Below, in pieces: positions 48,018 through 57,567 of a stretch of 64,000 bases of DNA. The notes beneath the pieces were generated by a model. The model ran no database searches. It saw only the letters and a list, made by a program, of their open reading frames with translations, and was not told the DNA's origin. The stretch comes from Melitaea cinxia (Eukaryota > Arthropoda > Insecta > Lepidoptera > Nymphalidae). Position 1 is the first letter of the stretch. Every line of letters starts with the position of its first letter. Where the stretch lies: NCBI RefSeq assembly GCF_905220565.1, contig NC_059421.1:134001-198000 (forward strand), read 5' to 3'. The translations under genes were made by a program, and so were the position numbers.

Positions 48018-48425
48018 AATTGTGTTTGCTCGCAAACGAAAAAAAAAACCGACTTCAATTACATCGACAAGTAATACAACGTAGATCGACGAAAAAGTAG
48101 TCAAGTAACTACGCGTTATCAAAGATTACTCAAAAAGTAGTTATCAGATCTCAATAAAATTTAAATGTGACCACATGATGAACATCAGCTTTTCATTAAA
48201 TTAAAAATTATCAAAATCGAAACACCCAGTAAAAAGTTATTGCGGATTTTCGAGAGTTTCCCTCAAATTCTCTGTGATCTCATCATCAGATCCTGGTTTC
48301 CTTATCATGGTACTAAACTAGAGATATCCCCTTTCTAACAAAAAAAAAAGTTCTGCTGTAACAAACATAAAAAAAAAATACAGTCGAATTGAGAACCTCC
48401 TCCTTTTTTGGAAGTCGGTTAAAAA
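48018..48425 (-). repeat. PAL-family element, near complete, reverse
   Basis: It begins TTGTGTTTGCTCGCAAACG, passes two monomer-like stretches and ends CTCCTCCTTTTTTGGAAGTC followed by GGTTAAAAAG. Both inverted ends are intact. Confidence 0.75.
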
Positions 48426-48429
48426 GTAG

Positions 48430-49418
48430 GTCGATTTTAGGCTATGCTTAAGGTCAAACATCTAGATAAATAATATGACTGATAATAATGAAGATAATAT
48501 GACCGACTGAAATAATATGATGAATAATAAGCTGTAGCGAAAAATTAGTTATGACATAGTAATGTCATTAATATTAAAATTCCTCCGAATTTCGCCGATT
48601 TTTTAGAAATATCCTTGGTATTTCGTATAAACAGCGTAACAGGATAAGCATTATTTAATCACACACAATTTGGCTTTCAGGAAATTTCTTATATTGACAA
48701 AATTAAACAATCCAAAGGTATTGTCGAATTCTGAGCAGAAAGCGTACCAGCTCGGTGGCTGTTGCGAAGCAAGCGCTTGTCCAAAATTCGTTTTACATAT
48801 TAATTACTAATTAACTCCGCGTGGCGCCGATAGAATATTAATAAGGAGACCTTATATTAATATCGCTTCGGCAAATATTTTATCCCCGTTTTTTTTAATT
48901 AAATTCTACGCTTGACTATTATTTGCTTTTTGGTTTTGTAAAAAACTTATCTTGATAATACATTGCTGATTTGACTGAACTTATATAAAGAATCGTTTGT
49001 AACAGAGTATTCACTGCGTTCATTCCTTGATTTGATTTTATCAAGAACAGTTTAGCAGTAAGAACAATGAAGTGAGCAAGTTGGTTGCTGTAAAAATAAA
49101 TGTTTTTACAAGAATTGTTGGTGATTTTATTACTACCCTCTTTGAAGGCAAGCGGATTTTAATAATATGCGTTGTTATTTGTTATTTTTGTTTATGAATT
49201 AATTTGCAAGTTATTTTCTTTCTAAGATTAAAGTAGTATTCGTAGTTTTTACACACTAGCAACGATACTTTAGGTTTATAGAACTGAAATGTTAACTTTA
49301 TTTCGATAAAAGCTGAGTAAGTTACAAGCAGTACAATTGTACGACGTTATTTTACAGAATATGTCGTCGTCACCATTTCAATTTTGTAGTATTTCATTTC
49401 ATTTTGATTTATTTACGT
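48430..49418. other. intron sequence, nothing recognised
   Basis: AT-rich intronic DNA between a PAL element and the SINE that hosts the Gypsy insertion. Confidence 0.5.
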
Positions 49419-49420
49419 GA

Positions 49421-49513
49421 CTAGCCCGTTGGCGCAGTTTGAAGTGGCCCTGCTTTTTGTTCAGCGGGTAGCGGGTTCGATTCCCACCTGATTCTGGGTG
49501 TAAAAAAATATTT
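49421..49513 (+). repeat. SINE family C, left part (interrupted by Gypsy)
   Basis: The tRNA-like head has box A GTTGGCGCAGTTTGAAGTGG and box B GGGTTCGATTCCC. The body stops at AAATATTT where the LTR begins and resumes at 54534. Confidence 0.75.
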
Positions 49514-49767
49514 TGTAACGCCGGTATTTTAAGTAGATAAAATAAAACGTACTGACAATTAACTTGATTTATTTCTTAGTTAAATTTACAATTTTAATTC
49601 TAAGTACGAAATTATTTCTTGTCCGATCAGCGCGCTCTCGCCAAAAAGAATGAACAGCTACTCGACTCTCCTCTCCTCACCACACCTCGCCTCTCCTCTC
49701 CACCCCTCACCGCCTCTCCTCCGTCTCACTCCTCTCCGCCCAACGTCACATAATGTTGCCCGTTACA
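49514..49767 (-). repeat. 3' LTR of the Gypsy element
   Basis: Same termini as the partner LTR. The bases before it on the coding strand (CAGGATGGCCGAC) are not a clear polypurine tract. Confidence 0.95.
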
Positions 49768-49783
49768 GTCGGCCATCCTGAAA

Positions 49784-49800
49784 CAATTGCACCGCAATTG
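49784..49800 (-). other. 7-bp perfect stem-loop in the Gypsy 3' noncoding segment
   Basis: CAATTGC-ACC-GCAATTG lies in the 51 bases between the pol stop and the 3' LTR. Its role is unknown. Confidence 0.5.
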
Positions 49801-49818
49801 GTGCACCATTCACAGATT

Positions 49819-52800
49819 TTAACTTTCTAATAAATCAATCAAGTCATCCCTAGTAACGACATCATCATCGCTGCTAGTCTCGCTACAGTCTGGGGCACTT
49901 CGATAAGTACGGAGAGAATCTGCGGCTACTACACCGGAGAACTTTTTGTAACCACGCATCCCCTTTACACTTCTAATCTCATATCGCCCGTTATTTAATA
50001 CCTTTTGAACAATATAAGGCCCAGAGTAAAGGACTTGTAATTTACTATTTACGTTTTTAACTTCGCCACCTGATGGAGCTTGCTTCCAAAGAACTAAGTC
50101 CCCCTTTTTAAACGTATTCTCAGGTTTGTGGCGCTTATCATAATTTCGTTTCATTATTTCAGCTCGTCGCTCTAATCGCTTTGATGCATTTTTACGTTTT
50201 ATTTCTACTGGTGTAGAGTCTACATTACAAGTTAAATTCGGCATTAATCTACCCCTATGGCTAAACATAATTTCGTAAGGATGATAACCTAGACTTTCAT
50301 TAATGGTATTATTAATACCCCAAATCGTCTCTGGTACGCATTCAGTCCACATATTAGGATCAACATTGCGGGTACGTAAAGCATCTAATAAAGTACGATT
50401 GTAACGCTCAACTTGTCCGTTAGCTCGCGGGCAGGCTATAGCGTTCAATGTGTGACGGAATTGATATTTAATAGAGAATTCCTTAAAAACTCTACTAGTA
50501 AAGGCTAAATTCCTGTCAGTTATTACTTTATTAGGATAACCAAATAAACTGAAGACGTCCTTAAGAACAGTGACAGTTTCCACAGAAATTATTGTTCTAG
50601 TTGGACGCGCTATCAAAAATTTCGAAAAGGAATCGACAAGCATTAAAATATATTGATGACCCTTCCGTGTTTTACTAAATGGGCCTAGATGGTCAATATG
50701 AACTACTTCCATAGGAACATTAGGCTTGGCAATAGGATGCAATTCGCCACTCGGTTTTCCGTAAGGACCTTTCGCATAAGCGCACTCTAAGCAACTATTC
50801 ACATACTTTTTTATAAAACGAGTCATTCTCGGAAACCAATAATCTGATTTAATTAGTTCTTCGCATCTTTTAATACCTACGTGGCCTATTTGATCGTGAA
50901 ATTTTTGCATGAATTTCCATCTAGCAAATGACGGCACTACTAATCTATCACCATACAAGGTTATCCTATATAATCTATCGTTTTTAATCTTATAATTGTT
51001 TTTAACATCATTACAAGCATTTCCTTCTAATAACTGTTTTACGATGTTTTGTAACTTTTCATCTTGCATTTGTACCGTTAAGTACCAGTCATCACTGGAT
51101 ATCATATTTACATTAATACTACGATCTAATGATTGAAACGTATCAATATCTATTGGAGCTGCTATATCGGTTGATGGGTTACGACTCAGAGCGTCAACGT
51201 GTTTCATACGGTCTCCAGGTCTATACTCAATCTCAATATCGAACTCCTGAATCGTAAGCCACCAGCGAGCTATGCGAGGCATTAAATCTTTTTTTAAAAG
51301 GGTATATCTAACGGCGGAGCAATCCGTGACTACTTTAACCGAATGTCCCAGTATATACACTCGAAAATGTTTTAATGAGTCTACAACAGCTAATGTTTCT
51401 AGTTCGTAACTGTGATACATTGATTCTTCACGTGAAGTTACTCTACTGAAATAAAATACTGGTTTCAATTCGCGTTCATTTTGTAACTGAAATAATATAC
51501 CCGCAATACCGATTTTACTCGCGTCTGTATGAATTTCACAAGGTAACAATGGATCATATAGAGCAAGCACTGGTCGTGAACATAATTTTTGTTTTATTTC
51601 GTTAAAACTATAATCTTGTTTATCACCCCATGACCATTCCGAAGACTTTTTTGTCAAGTCGGTTAATGGTTTTACTATAAGGGCAAATTTATTTATGTAC
51701 TTTCTAAAATAACTACATAAACCTATGAATTGACGCAATTGATGTAAATTACTAGGCTTAGGAAAATTAAATACTGCGTTAATTTTTTGAGTACCCGCCC
51801 TAATACCATTCGAACTAATTTCGTGGCCAAGAAAAGAAACACTAGACTTAAGAAACGAACATTTCTTTAAATTTAATTTTAAATCGGCTTTCTTTAATTG
51901 AATAAAAACTTTTTCGAGTAATTTCAAACCATCAGAGATACAAGAAGTCGATAATAACATGTCATCCATAAATGTAACGATGTCATTACTACCTACAAGT
52001 TTTACTAGTTTTTGAATAACACGCATGAATACCGATGGTGCGTTGGCCAGTCCAAACGGTACCCTCAAGTATTCGTACAGACCATCTGGTGTAATAAAAG
52101 CCGTCTTATTTACAGAGTTAGGGTGAATTTTAACATGATGATAGCCCGAAAATAGATCTAAGCTCGTAAAACAACTTTTACCTGACAAGTTAGCTAACTG
52201 GTCGTCAATGTGGGGCATAGGAAAATGATCTTTGATTGTAATGGCATTTAAATCCCTATAATCCACACATAGTCTATAGTCACCATTTTTCTTACGCACA
52301 AGTATAATCGGAGATGCATACTCTGAATTGGATTCCCTTATAATTCCTCCACTCATTAAATCATCGACTAATTTCCTCACTATTTGTCTCTCTGAATGCG
52401 CTAATCTATAGGGTTTTCGAACTACAGGTTTATTTGTATTTAGTTCAATATTCATTTCACCTAAATTAGTGCAACCTATTTCCCTGTTCGTACTAGCAAA
52501 ACAAATTCTATATGATTTTAAAAGTTTAATCAATTCACAATTGTAAAATTCTCCTATGTTTCCTACATCTAATTTCTCTAACTCTTTATCAAAATTGTTT
52601 CGTAACTCATCTCTCCTCAATTCTAAATTATTTGCACTCACCTCAAAGTCTGATGTACACTTCTCAGCTCTGGTAACCGTCATGCCCTTCCTCCAAGTAA
52701 TAGCATCTGATCCTATGTTGCAGACCCTGACGTAGCCCTCGCCATTTCGAAGTACTGCGCTGGCTATAGCGTAGGTAACGTTGCCCATGCTGTACTGTCT

Positions 52801-53154
52801 TGGCTTCGTACAATAGTCTCCTCCCTCAGCTCCTTGAACCCTCACTCGAACTAGGTTGTCTCCGACCGGTACAGTTGTGTTTTCAATTAGTTCAACTCTG
52901 AAATTGCTCGCTTCATCACATACATTTATATTCATTAAGTCGTTAGGTGCATTAGACATTCTAGATAAAGTAACTCCATATTTAGAAACTTTAAAAATCA
53001 TATCTTCGCGGTTTATGATGGTTTGCCCTATAATTAAGGCGATATCTCCCATATCTACGTCAGTAACGACAGCCGTGGTTTTAATTAACTGCTTATCTAC
53101 CAAAAGGTCGAACTGAACTTCTCCTATTGCACGAACTGAGCTACTATTAAAACC
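49819..53154 (-). CDS. Gypsy pol: protease remainder, reverse transcriptase, RNase H, integrase
   Basis: The frame is open from 53154, overlapping gag by about 31 nt in the -1 frame, with no ATG near its start, so it is probably made by frameshifting. Numbered from the codon at 53103: protease remainder to about 50; reverse transcriptase about 225-430 with D316 (TSLDLFSGYHHV) and FMDD at 378-381; RNase H about 520-640 with D527, E569 and D594; integrase zinc site H736, H741, C771, C774; catalytic D804, D863, E899, spaced D-35-E; and a GPY/F-type module near 1028-1042. All catalytic residues I looked for are present and no stop interrupts 1,094 codons. It copies element RNA to DNA and integrates it. 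Confidence 0.93.
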   Translation of the reverse strand, partial: GFNSSSVRAIGEVQFDLLVDKQLIKTTAVVTDVDMGDIALIIGQTIINREDMIFKVSKYGVTLSRMSNAPNDLMNINVCDEASNFRVELIENTTVPVGDNLVRVRVQGAEGGDYCTKPRQYSMGNVTYAIASAVLRNGEGYVRVCNIGSDAITWRKGMTVTRAEKCTSDFEVSANNLELRRDELRNNFDKELEKLDVGNIGEFYNCELIKLLKSYRICFASTNREIGCTNLGEMNIELNTNKPVVRKPYRLAHSERQIVRKLVDDLMSGGIIRESNSEYASPIILVRKKNGDYRLCVDYRDLNAITIKDHFPMPHIDDQLANLSGKSCFTSLDLFSGYHHVKIHPNSVNKTAFITPDGLYEYLRVPFGLANAPSVFMRVIQKLVKLVGSNDIVTFMDDMLLSTSCISDGLKLLEKVFIQLKKADLKLNLKKCSFLKSSVSFLGHEISSNGIRAGTQKINAVFNFPKPSNLHQLRQFIGLCSYFRKYINKFALIVKPLTDLTKKSSEWSWGDKQDYSFNEIKQKLCSRPVLALYDPLLPCEIHTDASKIGIAGILFQLQNERELKPVFYFSRVTSREESMYHSYELETLAVVDSLKHFRVYILGHSVKVVTDCSAVRYTLLKKDLMPRIARWWLTIQEFDIEIEYRPGDRMKHVDALSRNPSTDIAAPIDIDTFQSLDRSINVNMISSDDWYLTVQMQDEKLQNIVKQLLEGNACNDVKNNYKIKNDRLYRITLYGDRLVVPSFARWKFMQKFHDQIGHVGIKRCEELIKSDYWFPRMTRFIKKYVNSCLECAYAKGPYGKPSGELHPIAKPNVPMEVVHIDHLGPFSKTRKGHQYILMLVDSFSKFLIARPTRTIISVETVTVLKDVFSLFGYPNKVITDRNLAFTSRVFKEFSIKYQFRHTLNAIACPRANGQVERYNRTLLDALRTRNVDPNMWTECVPETIWGINNTINESLGYHPYEIMFSHRGRLMPNLTCNVDSTPVEIKRKNASKRLERRAEIMKRNYDKRHKPENTFKKGDLVLWKQAPSGGEVKNVNSKLQVLYSGPYIVQKVLNNGRYEIRSVKGMRGYKKFSGVVAADSLRTYRSAPDCSETSSDDDVVTRDDLIDLLES

Positions 53155-54251
53155 TTATTGGTGGGGACTAACCTTAGTTTCAAAGCATCGGACGCCCCCT
53201 TAGAGAGTATATTGAGTTCGCTACCCGTATCTATATAAGCTTTGATGAACATGTCATTTACCTTGACATTCTTCTTGTACATGCTGTTTAAATTTGATAT
53301 CAGGTGGACCGCCTTCGCGCTGCTCTGGTGATCATCTTTTGCAGTAAGGCACGCACTCGCCACGTGACCTAGTTTACCACATCTAAAACACTTACGTTTA
53401 TCAGGTAACTGACAGGCAGTAGCCACGTGTCCTACTTCATTACAGCGGTAGCAAACCGGCGATTTTCTTACGTGAAACTGAGTTTTGGACCCTTCCCCGC
53501 TGGAAGTTTTATTCAATCCGAGTGATTTAGCAGGATCATTCTGTAATTTCTGATGATTAACTTGGTAAGAATCAAAGGCGGATAGAAAACCCTCGTACAG
53601 CTCATCTGGAGTGCGACATTGGAATGCTAGTGCATTTGCCCTGAGTTCTTGTGGCAGCCCTCGCACAATACAAAATACGGCAGCTTGATCGCTCAGTTGG
53701 CATCTATAACACATTGCTAATTTCTCTTGAAAATACTTAGTCATAGATTCTGATGAAAGTTTCTTTCTATTCATAAGTTCATCTAACAATGAAGCATAAT
53801 CATGATGACGTGGAAAAGCTCGTATGATCATAGCTTTCCATTCCTCCCAAGAATGATCATAAGAATCTAATCTGTTAAACCACTGCCTTGCCTGACCTTG
53901 TAATTTTGATTGTAAAATAAATGATTTTGTTTCATCGTCCCAATTGTAAATTATGCCTAATTGTTCAATTTTATTAATCCAGCTTTTTATATTTAAATCA
54001 CGACTATCCGGATCATAATCAGGAACTAACTTCTCAGTATTTTGTAACCGAGGGTATCTAGATTTTAACGTTTCACCATCATTGTTCAAACATTCTTTAA
54101 CTATTTTATCTACCCTCATTTTTATCAAATTTTTTATAGAAGCAGAATGAGTTTTACTATTAAAGTTATTGATATTGGATTCGCTTACGTGCCAGTCCCG
54201 GTTCCTTTTTGCTCGTACAGCTTGACCTGGATGTTCATTGGTTCTCTTCAT
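53124..54251 (-). CDS. Gypsy gag with zinc knuckles and protease N-terminal part
   Basis: 375 codons from an ATG only 25 bases inside the 5' LTR. Residues about 75-235 form a retrotransposon gag capsid domain (for example ARQWFNRLDSYDHSWEEWK at 121-139). Two CCHC knuckles follow: C267-C280 (CYRCNEVGHVATAC) and C288-C301 (CFRCGKLGHVASAC); they bind the RNA genome. The aspartic protease active site AYIDTGSELN (D341) follows, but the frame stops at residue 375 partway through the protease. The remaining protease strand pattern continues in the -1 frame. Either programmed frameshifting or a one-base mutation would explain this. Confidence 0.9.
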   Translation of the reverse strand: MKRTNEHPGQAVRAKRNRDWHVSESNINNFNSKTHSASIKNLIKMRVDKIVKECLNNDGETLKSRYPRLQNTEKLVPDYDPDSRDLNIKSWINKIEQLGIIYNWDDETKSFILQSKLQGQARQWFNRLDSYDHSWEEWKAMIIRAFPRHHDYASLLDELMNRKKLSSESMTKYFQEKLAMCYRCQLSDQAAVFCIVRGLPQELRANALAFQCRTPDELYEGFLSAFDSYQVNHQKLQNDPAKSLGLNKTSSGEGSKTQFHVRKSPVCYRCNEVGHVATACQLPDKRKCFRCGKLGHVASACLTAKDDHQSSAKAVHLISNLNSMYKKNVKVNDMFIKAYIDTGSELNILSKGASDALKLRLVPTNKVLIVAQFVQ

Positions 54252-54276
54252 TTTGGGTTGATCCCGCTTCTGATTT

Positions 54277-54529
54277 GTAACGCCGGTATTTTAAGTAGAT
54301 AAAATAAAACGTACTGACAATTAACTTGATTTATTTCTTAGTTAAATTTACAATTTTAATTCTAAGTACGAAATTATTTCTTGTCCGATCAGCGCGCTCT
54401 CGCCAAAAAGAATGAACAGCTACTCGACTCTCCTCTCCTCACCACACCTCGCCTCTCCTCTCCACCCCTCACCGCCTCTCCTCCGTCTCACTCCTCTCCG
54501 CCCAACGTCACATAATGTTGCCCGTTACA
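54277..54529 (-). repeat. 5' LTR of the Gypsy element
   Basis: It starts TGTAACG and ends CGTTACA, a 7-bp terminal inverted repeat within the TG...CA rule. By coordinates it is one base shorter than the other LTR; I found no other difference. About 70 bases of one strand are nearly pure purine (complement of CTCTCCTCTCC-type repeats). Confidence 0.95.
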
Positions 54530-54533
54530 ATTT

Positions 54534-54681
54534 TTAGCTATAACAATCGGCTGTTACCTGTAACACAAGCATTAAGTTGCTTACCACAGGAACAGACGAC
54601 CGTGTGTGTGTTATAAGAAGATTAGAAAAAGAAGTGTATGTCTTATAAATTGATTTAATATCTTTATTATTATTATTATTA
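54534..54681 (+). repeat. SINE family C, right part
   Basis: ATCGGCTGTTACCTGTAACA and GGAACAGACGACCGTGTGTG, followed by (TTA)n, form the remaining body and tail of the SINE begun at 49421. Confidence 0.7.
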
Positions 54682-54698
54682 TAAAGCTAATTAGTTTC

Positions 54699-55280
54699 TT
54701 TTTAACCGACTTCCAAAAAAGGAGGAGGTTCTCAATTCGACTGTATTTTTTTTATGTATGTTTTTGATTTCGACAATTTTTTTTTAATCGAAAGGTGGTG
54801 TGTGTCAATAAAATTGGTCCCATTTAAATTTATTTGAGATCTAACAACTACTTTTTGAGTTATATCTAATAATGCGTTTTTACTTGACGCTTTTTGCGTC
54901 GACCTACGTTGTATTATACCACATAACTTTTTATTGGATGTACTGATTTTGATAATTCTTTTTTTGTTCGAAAGGAGATATCCCTAGTTTTGTACCATGA
55001 TAAGGAAACTAGGATCTGATGATGGAATCTTAGAGAAATCGAGGGAAACTCTCGAAAATCTGTACCGATCGGTGTACCGATTTTGATAATTTTAAATTTA
55101 ATCAAAAGCTGATGTTTATCATGTGGTCACATTTAAATTTTATCGAGATCTGATAACTACCTCTTGAGTTATCTTTGATAACGCGTAGTTACTTGACTAT
55201 TTTTTCGTCGATCTACGTTGTATTACTTGTCGATGTAATTGAAGTCGGTTTTTTTTCGTTTGCCTGCAAACACAATTGTT
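54699..55280 (+). repeat. PAL-family element, long copy
   Basis: It runs from TTTTTAACCGACTTCCAAAA to TTGAAGTCGGTTTTTTTTCG and an imperfect hairpin (TTTGCCTGCAAA), with three monomer-like stretches inside. It ends about 33 bases before the Ig exon at 55314. Confidence 0.8.
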
Positions 55281-55313
55281 TTCCCTAATTATGTTATAAC
55301 ATCTCTCATACAG

Positions 55314-55482
55314 CTAATCAACCTCCCGTCCTCCCCCGGCGGGGGCGAGTCCGCGTGGCGGGAGGGCGACGCGGTGGAGATCCCGCGCGCGTCGCGCGGT
55401 CACGCGGCGCGCTGGCGGTGCTCGGGCCGCGACCGCTCCGGCCGGCCCGTCACCGGGGAGCCGACCAGGCTGCTTATATACG
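55314..55482 (+). CDS. Ig-gene exon: second half of Ig domain 1
   Basis: The acceptor is CTCTCATACAG and the donor is TATACG|GTAAGC; 56 codons plus one base (phase 0 to 1). AWREGDAVEIPRAS, then ARWRCSGRD with the second Ig cysteine, then GEPTRLLIY completes the domain. Trp replaces the usual Tyr two residues before the cysteine. The exon is extremely GC-rich, with C/G at nearly all third positions. Confidence 0.85.
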
Positions 55483-55491
55483 GTAAGCTTG

Positions 55492-55690
55492 TTAAAAAAA
55501 CAGAAAAACGCCTCACACTGAACAGCTCTCGCGAGGATACTCCTGTGTCGGAGATCCGGAATCATACACAACACACAAGCACAAACGCCCAAACAACTGC
55601 AAACACCTGTATGGCCAATACAAATGTATGTCATGTGCGGGGATCGAACCCGCAACCGCCAGCGCAACAGGCACAGTCCATGGACATGAC
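55492..55690 (-). repeat. SINE family B, reverse copy
   Basis: It begins with the complement of the tail (AAAAACGCCTCACACTGAAC) and ends with the complement of a well-kept box B (GGGGATCGAACCCGC). It starts about 10 bases after the splice donor of the exon at 55314-55482. Confidence 0.7.
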
Positions 55691-56074
55691 AATCCACTTA
55701 CATTTAATTCGAAACCAACTACTAAGTATTAAAAAGATATATTTTTAAATATTTCTCTATAGCTATGTCTAATTTTGAACCAGTCAGACATATCAAAACA
55801 CAAATAGTTCTAAAACAGTCGAGTCATGTTAAATCCATTAGCTCAGAACGTCTTATCATCAGCTAAGCGCTCCAACGCAGCTACTAATCAACGTCAGAGC
55901 TCCCCTCCTCCTCATCACCTCTACCTGTTCCTATGTCTATACCGTCTCACTTGCTATCATAAGAAAATCATTTGCGGAGGGTGACATTTGCTCCGTTTTT
56001 GATGAATCACGCGCTACTGTGTTTGGAAAACATCTACTCATCTTTTTCTGACGATTATTTGTATTCTTTTTATA

Positions 56075-56225
56075 TTTTCAATCGACTTCGAAAAAAGGAA
56101 GAAGTTCTTCAATTCAATTGTACAGTGTATATTTTATACAGTGTATATTTGTAACAATGTATTTTGTTTTGTGTAATTTTAACTCAGAACTTTTGACTGG
56201 GTGAAGCGATTTCGACGTTTTTTTA
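56075..56225 (+). repeat. PAL-family 5' fragment
   Basis: ATCGACTTCGAAAAAAGGAA, AACTCAGAACTTTTGACTGG and GAAGCGATTTCGACG match the PAL 5' part; the rest is missing. Confidence 0.6.
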
Positions 56226-56366
56226 AAGTATCGTAGGAGAAAACACGTAAACCTATATATTATTCAGAATGTGTATCGTACTGAGTGTATCGAAATTCCC
56301 GCAAGAAGACACTCAAAAGTAGTGTGTATCAGCTAGGTATCTGTAAAGTACTGTATTTGTGAACAG

Positions 56367-56477
56367 AGCCGGTGCGGTCGGTGTACCAGGCGGTGGACGG
56401 CAGGCGCCTCGACGCCGGCAACACGTGGGTGCCCGTCAGAGACAAGACCGTGCTTGAAGTTAGGTGCGTCGCTGAAG
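56367..56477 (+). CDS. Ig-gene exon: start of Ig domain 2
   Basis: The acceptor is TTGTGAACAG and the donor is GAAG|GTGAGT; phase 1 to 1. It reads EPVRSVYQAVDGRRL and, near the end, TVLEVRCVAEG with the first cysteine of the second Ig domain. Confidence 0.85.
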
Positions 56478-56634
56478 GTGAGTCTAGATAGAGAGATAAA
56501 AATTGTTTGGTTGTCATTATTAATTTATTGAATAAGTGGGTAATTTTATCTACCATCAATTAATCGATCATAAATTTTTTTATCTAAGAATGCAGAAAAA
56601 GCGCTATTGAAGCGCTCTTTCAAATTATAATTCC

Positions 56635-56785
56635 ATCACATCACGTCATCACTTCAGCCTATTGCAGTCCATTGCTGGACATAGGCCTTCACAAGTTCGC
56701 GCCAAAAATAGCGTGAACTCATGTGTGTTGCCCATAGTCACCACGCTGGGCAGGTGGGTTGGTGAGCGCAGGGCTGGTGGAAATT
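56635..56785 (-). repeat. LINE 3' tail, reverse copy
   Basis: CAGCCTATTGCAGTCCATTG, CTGGACATAGGCCTTCAC and GTGTTGCCCATAGTCACCAC are the complement of the tail at 17188-17365. Confidence 0.75.
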
Positions 56786-57447
56786 ATAATGATATAAGAC
56801 TTACGAACTAAATAACATAACACAATTATACAAATTATATTACATTCGTTTTTAATAATTAAATTATACTTAATGTAATGATACCGACAACGAAGCGGGA
56901 AAAATCACCGCAGTACTCCGCTGTTACTCTTTAGAAAAAAAACTATCAATAATTATAAATTTAGCCATGCCTTGCATTAAATATAGCGTCTCTAAGCCCA
57001 CACATGTTTAACATCAATATAATCCTGAACCGAGTAATATGATTTAGCAATAAACAATATATTAATTATTAATTTACTTTTTGGTGGCTTCGAGTTGCAA
57101 TTTGATTGAAGCAAACACGTCTACAACTGTAAGAGAAAGCAAGCGACATACAGACTGCAGGTTGTATGAACGCTCCATCAAAAATGTATGAGTACGAGCA
57201 ATCAACTGGAAACCATTTACCAGGCTTCAAACAATGAAATACTCGTACGTTATAACACTCTTATTAAAAATGTTTTATTTCTGGGACTAACAGTAATGTT
57301 GTAACTTTCTCTAGGAATTTATTAATACACAAGTTACAAGTTTAATTTGGAATTTATGTATGTGCAAGTATAAAAAAATCGGTATTTTTTTAATAATATC
57401 CGAAGTTAAATGCAAGGATTTTCAGAGTCTTAACAAACCTAAAGGCT

Positions 57448-57567
57448 GAAACAACTTTTTCGGATTTTATCGGGAGTCCTCCCGTGATCTTGCTTAGTGT
57501 AAAGTATCCGAAACGTCGGGCATTTAAAAACTTAATAAACCGCGATAAAATCCGAAAAAGTTGCTTC
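57448..57567. repeat. short inverted-repeat element (MITE-like), best copy
   Basis: Perfect 21-bp inverted ends at 57452-57472 and 57543-57563 (core CGGATTTTATCG / CGATAAAATCCG) enclose 70 bp. The interior words TCCTCCCGTG and AAGTATCCGAAACGTCG recur in the copies at 46751 and 63855. Confidence 0.8.

Larger units (their letters stand above)
49510..54533 (-). mobile_element. Ty3/Gypsy LTR retrotransposon with 4-bp target duplication
   Basis: Two nearly identical LTRs of about 254 bp (49514-49767 and 54277-54529) bracket a 4.5-kb interior with gag and pol on the minus strand. ATTT precedes the left LTR and follows the right one, a 4-bp duplication usual for Gypsy elements. Domain order is gag, zinc knuckles, protease, reverse transcriptase, RNase H, integrase, which is the Ty3/Gypsy order. 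There is no env-like frame. It lies antisense in an intron of the Ig gene. The near identity of the LTRs implies a recent insertion. Confidence 0.95.

Noticed and set aside
49421..49500. Possible tRNA gene next to the Gypsy element
   Set aside because: It continues into a SINE body that resumes beyond the Gypsy insertion at 54534.
49510..54533. Endogenous retrovirus with an envelope gene
   Set aside because: Only 51 bases lie between the pol stop and the 3' LTR, so there is no room for env.
55314..55697. 127-codon reverse-strand frame over the GC-rich exon
   Set aside because: It is a shadow of the Ig exon; GC-rich coding opens other frames.
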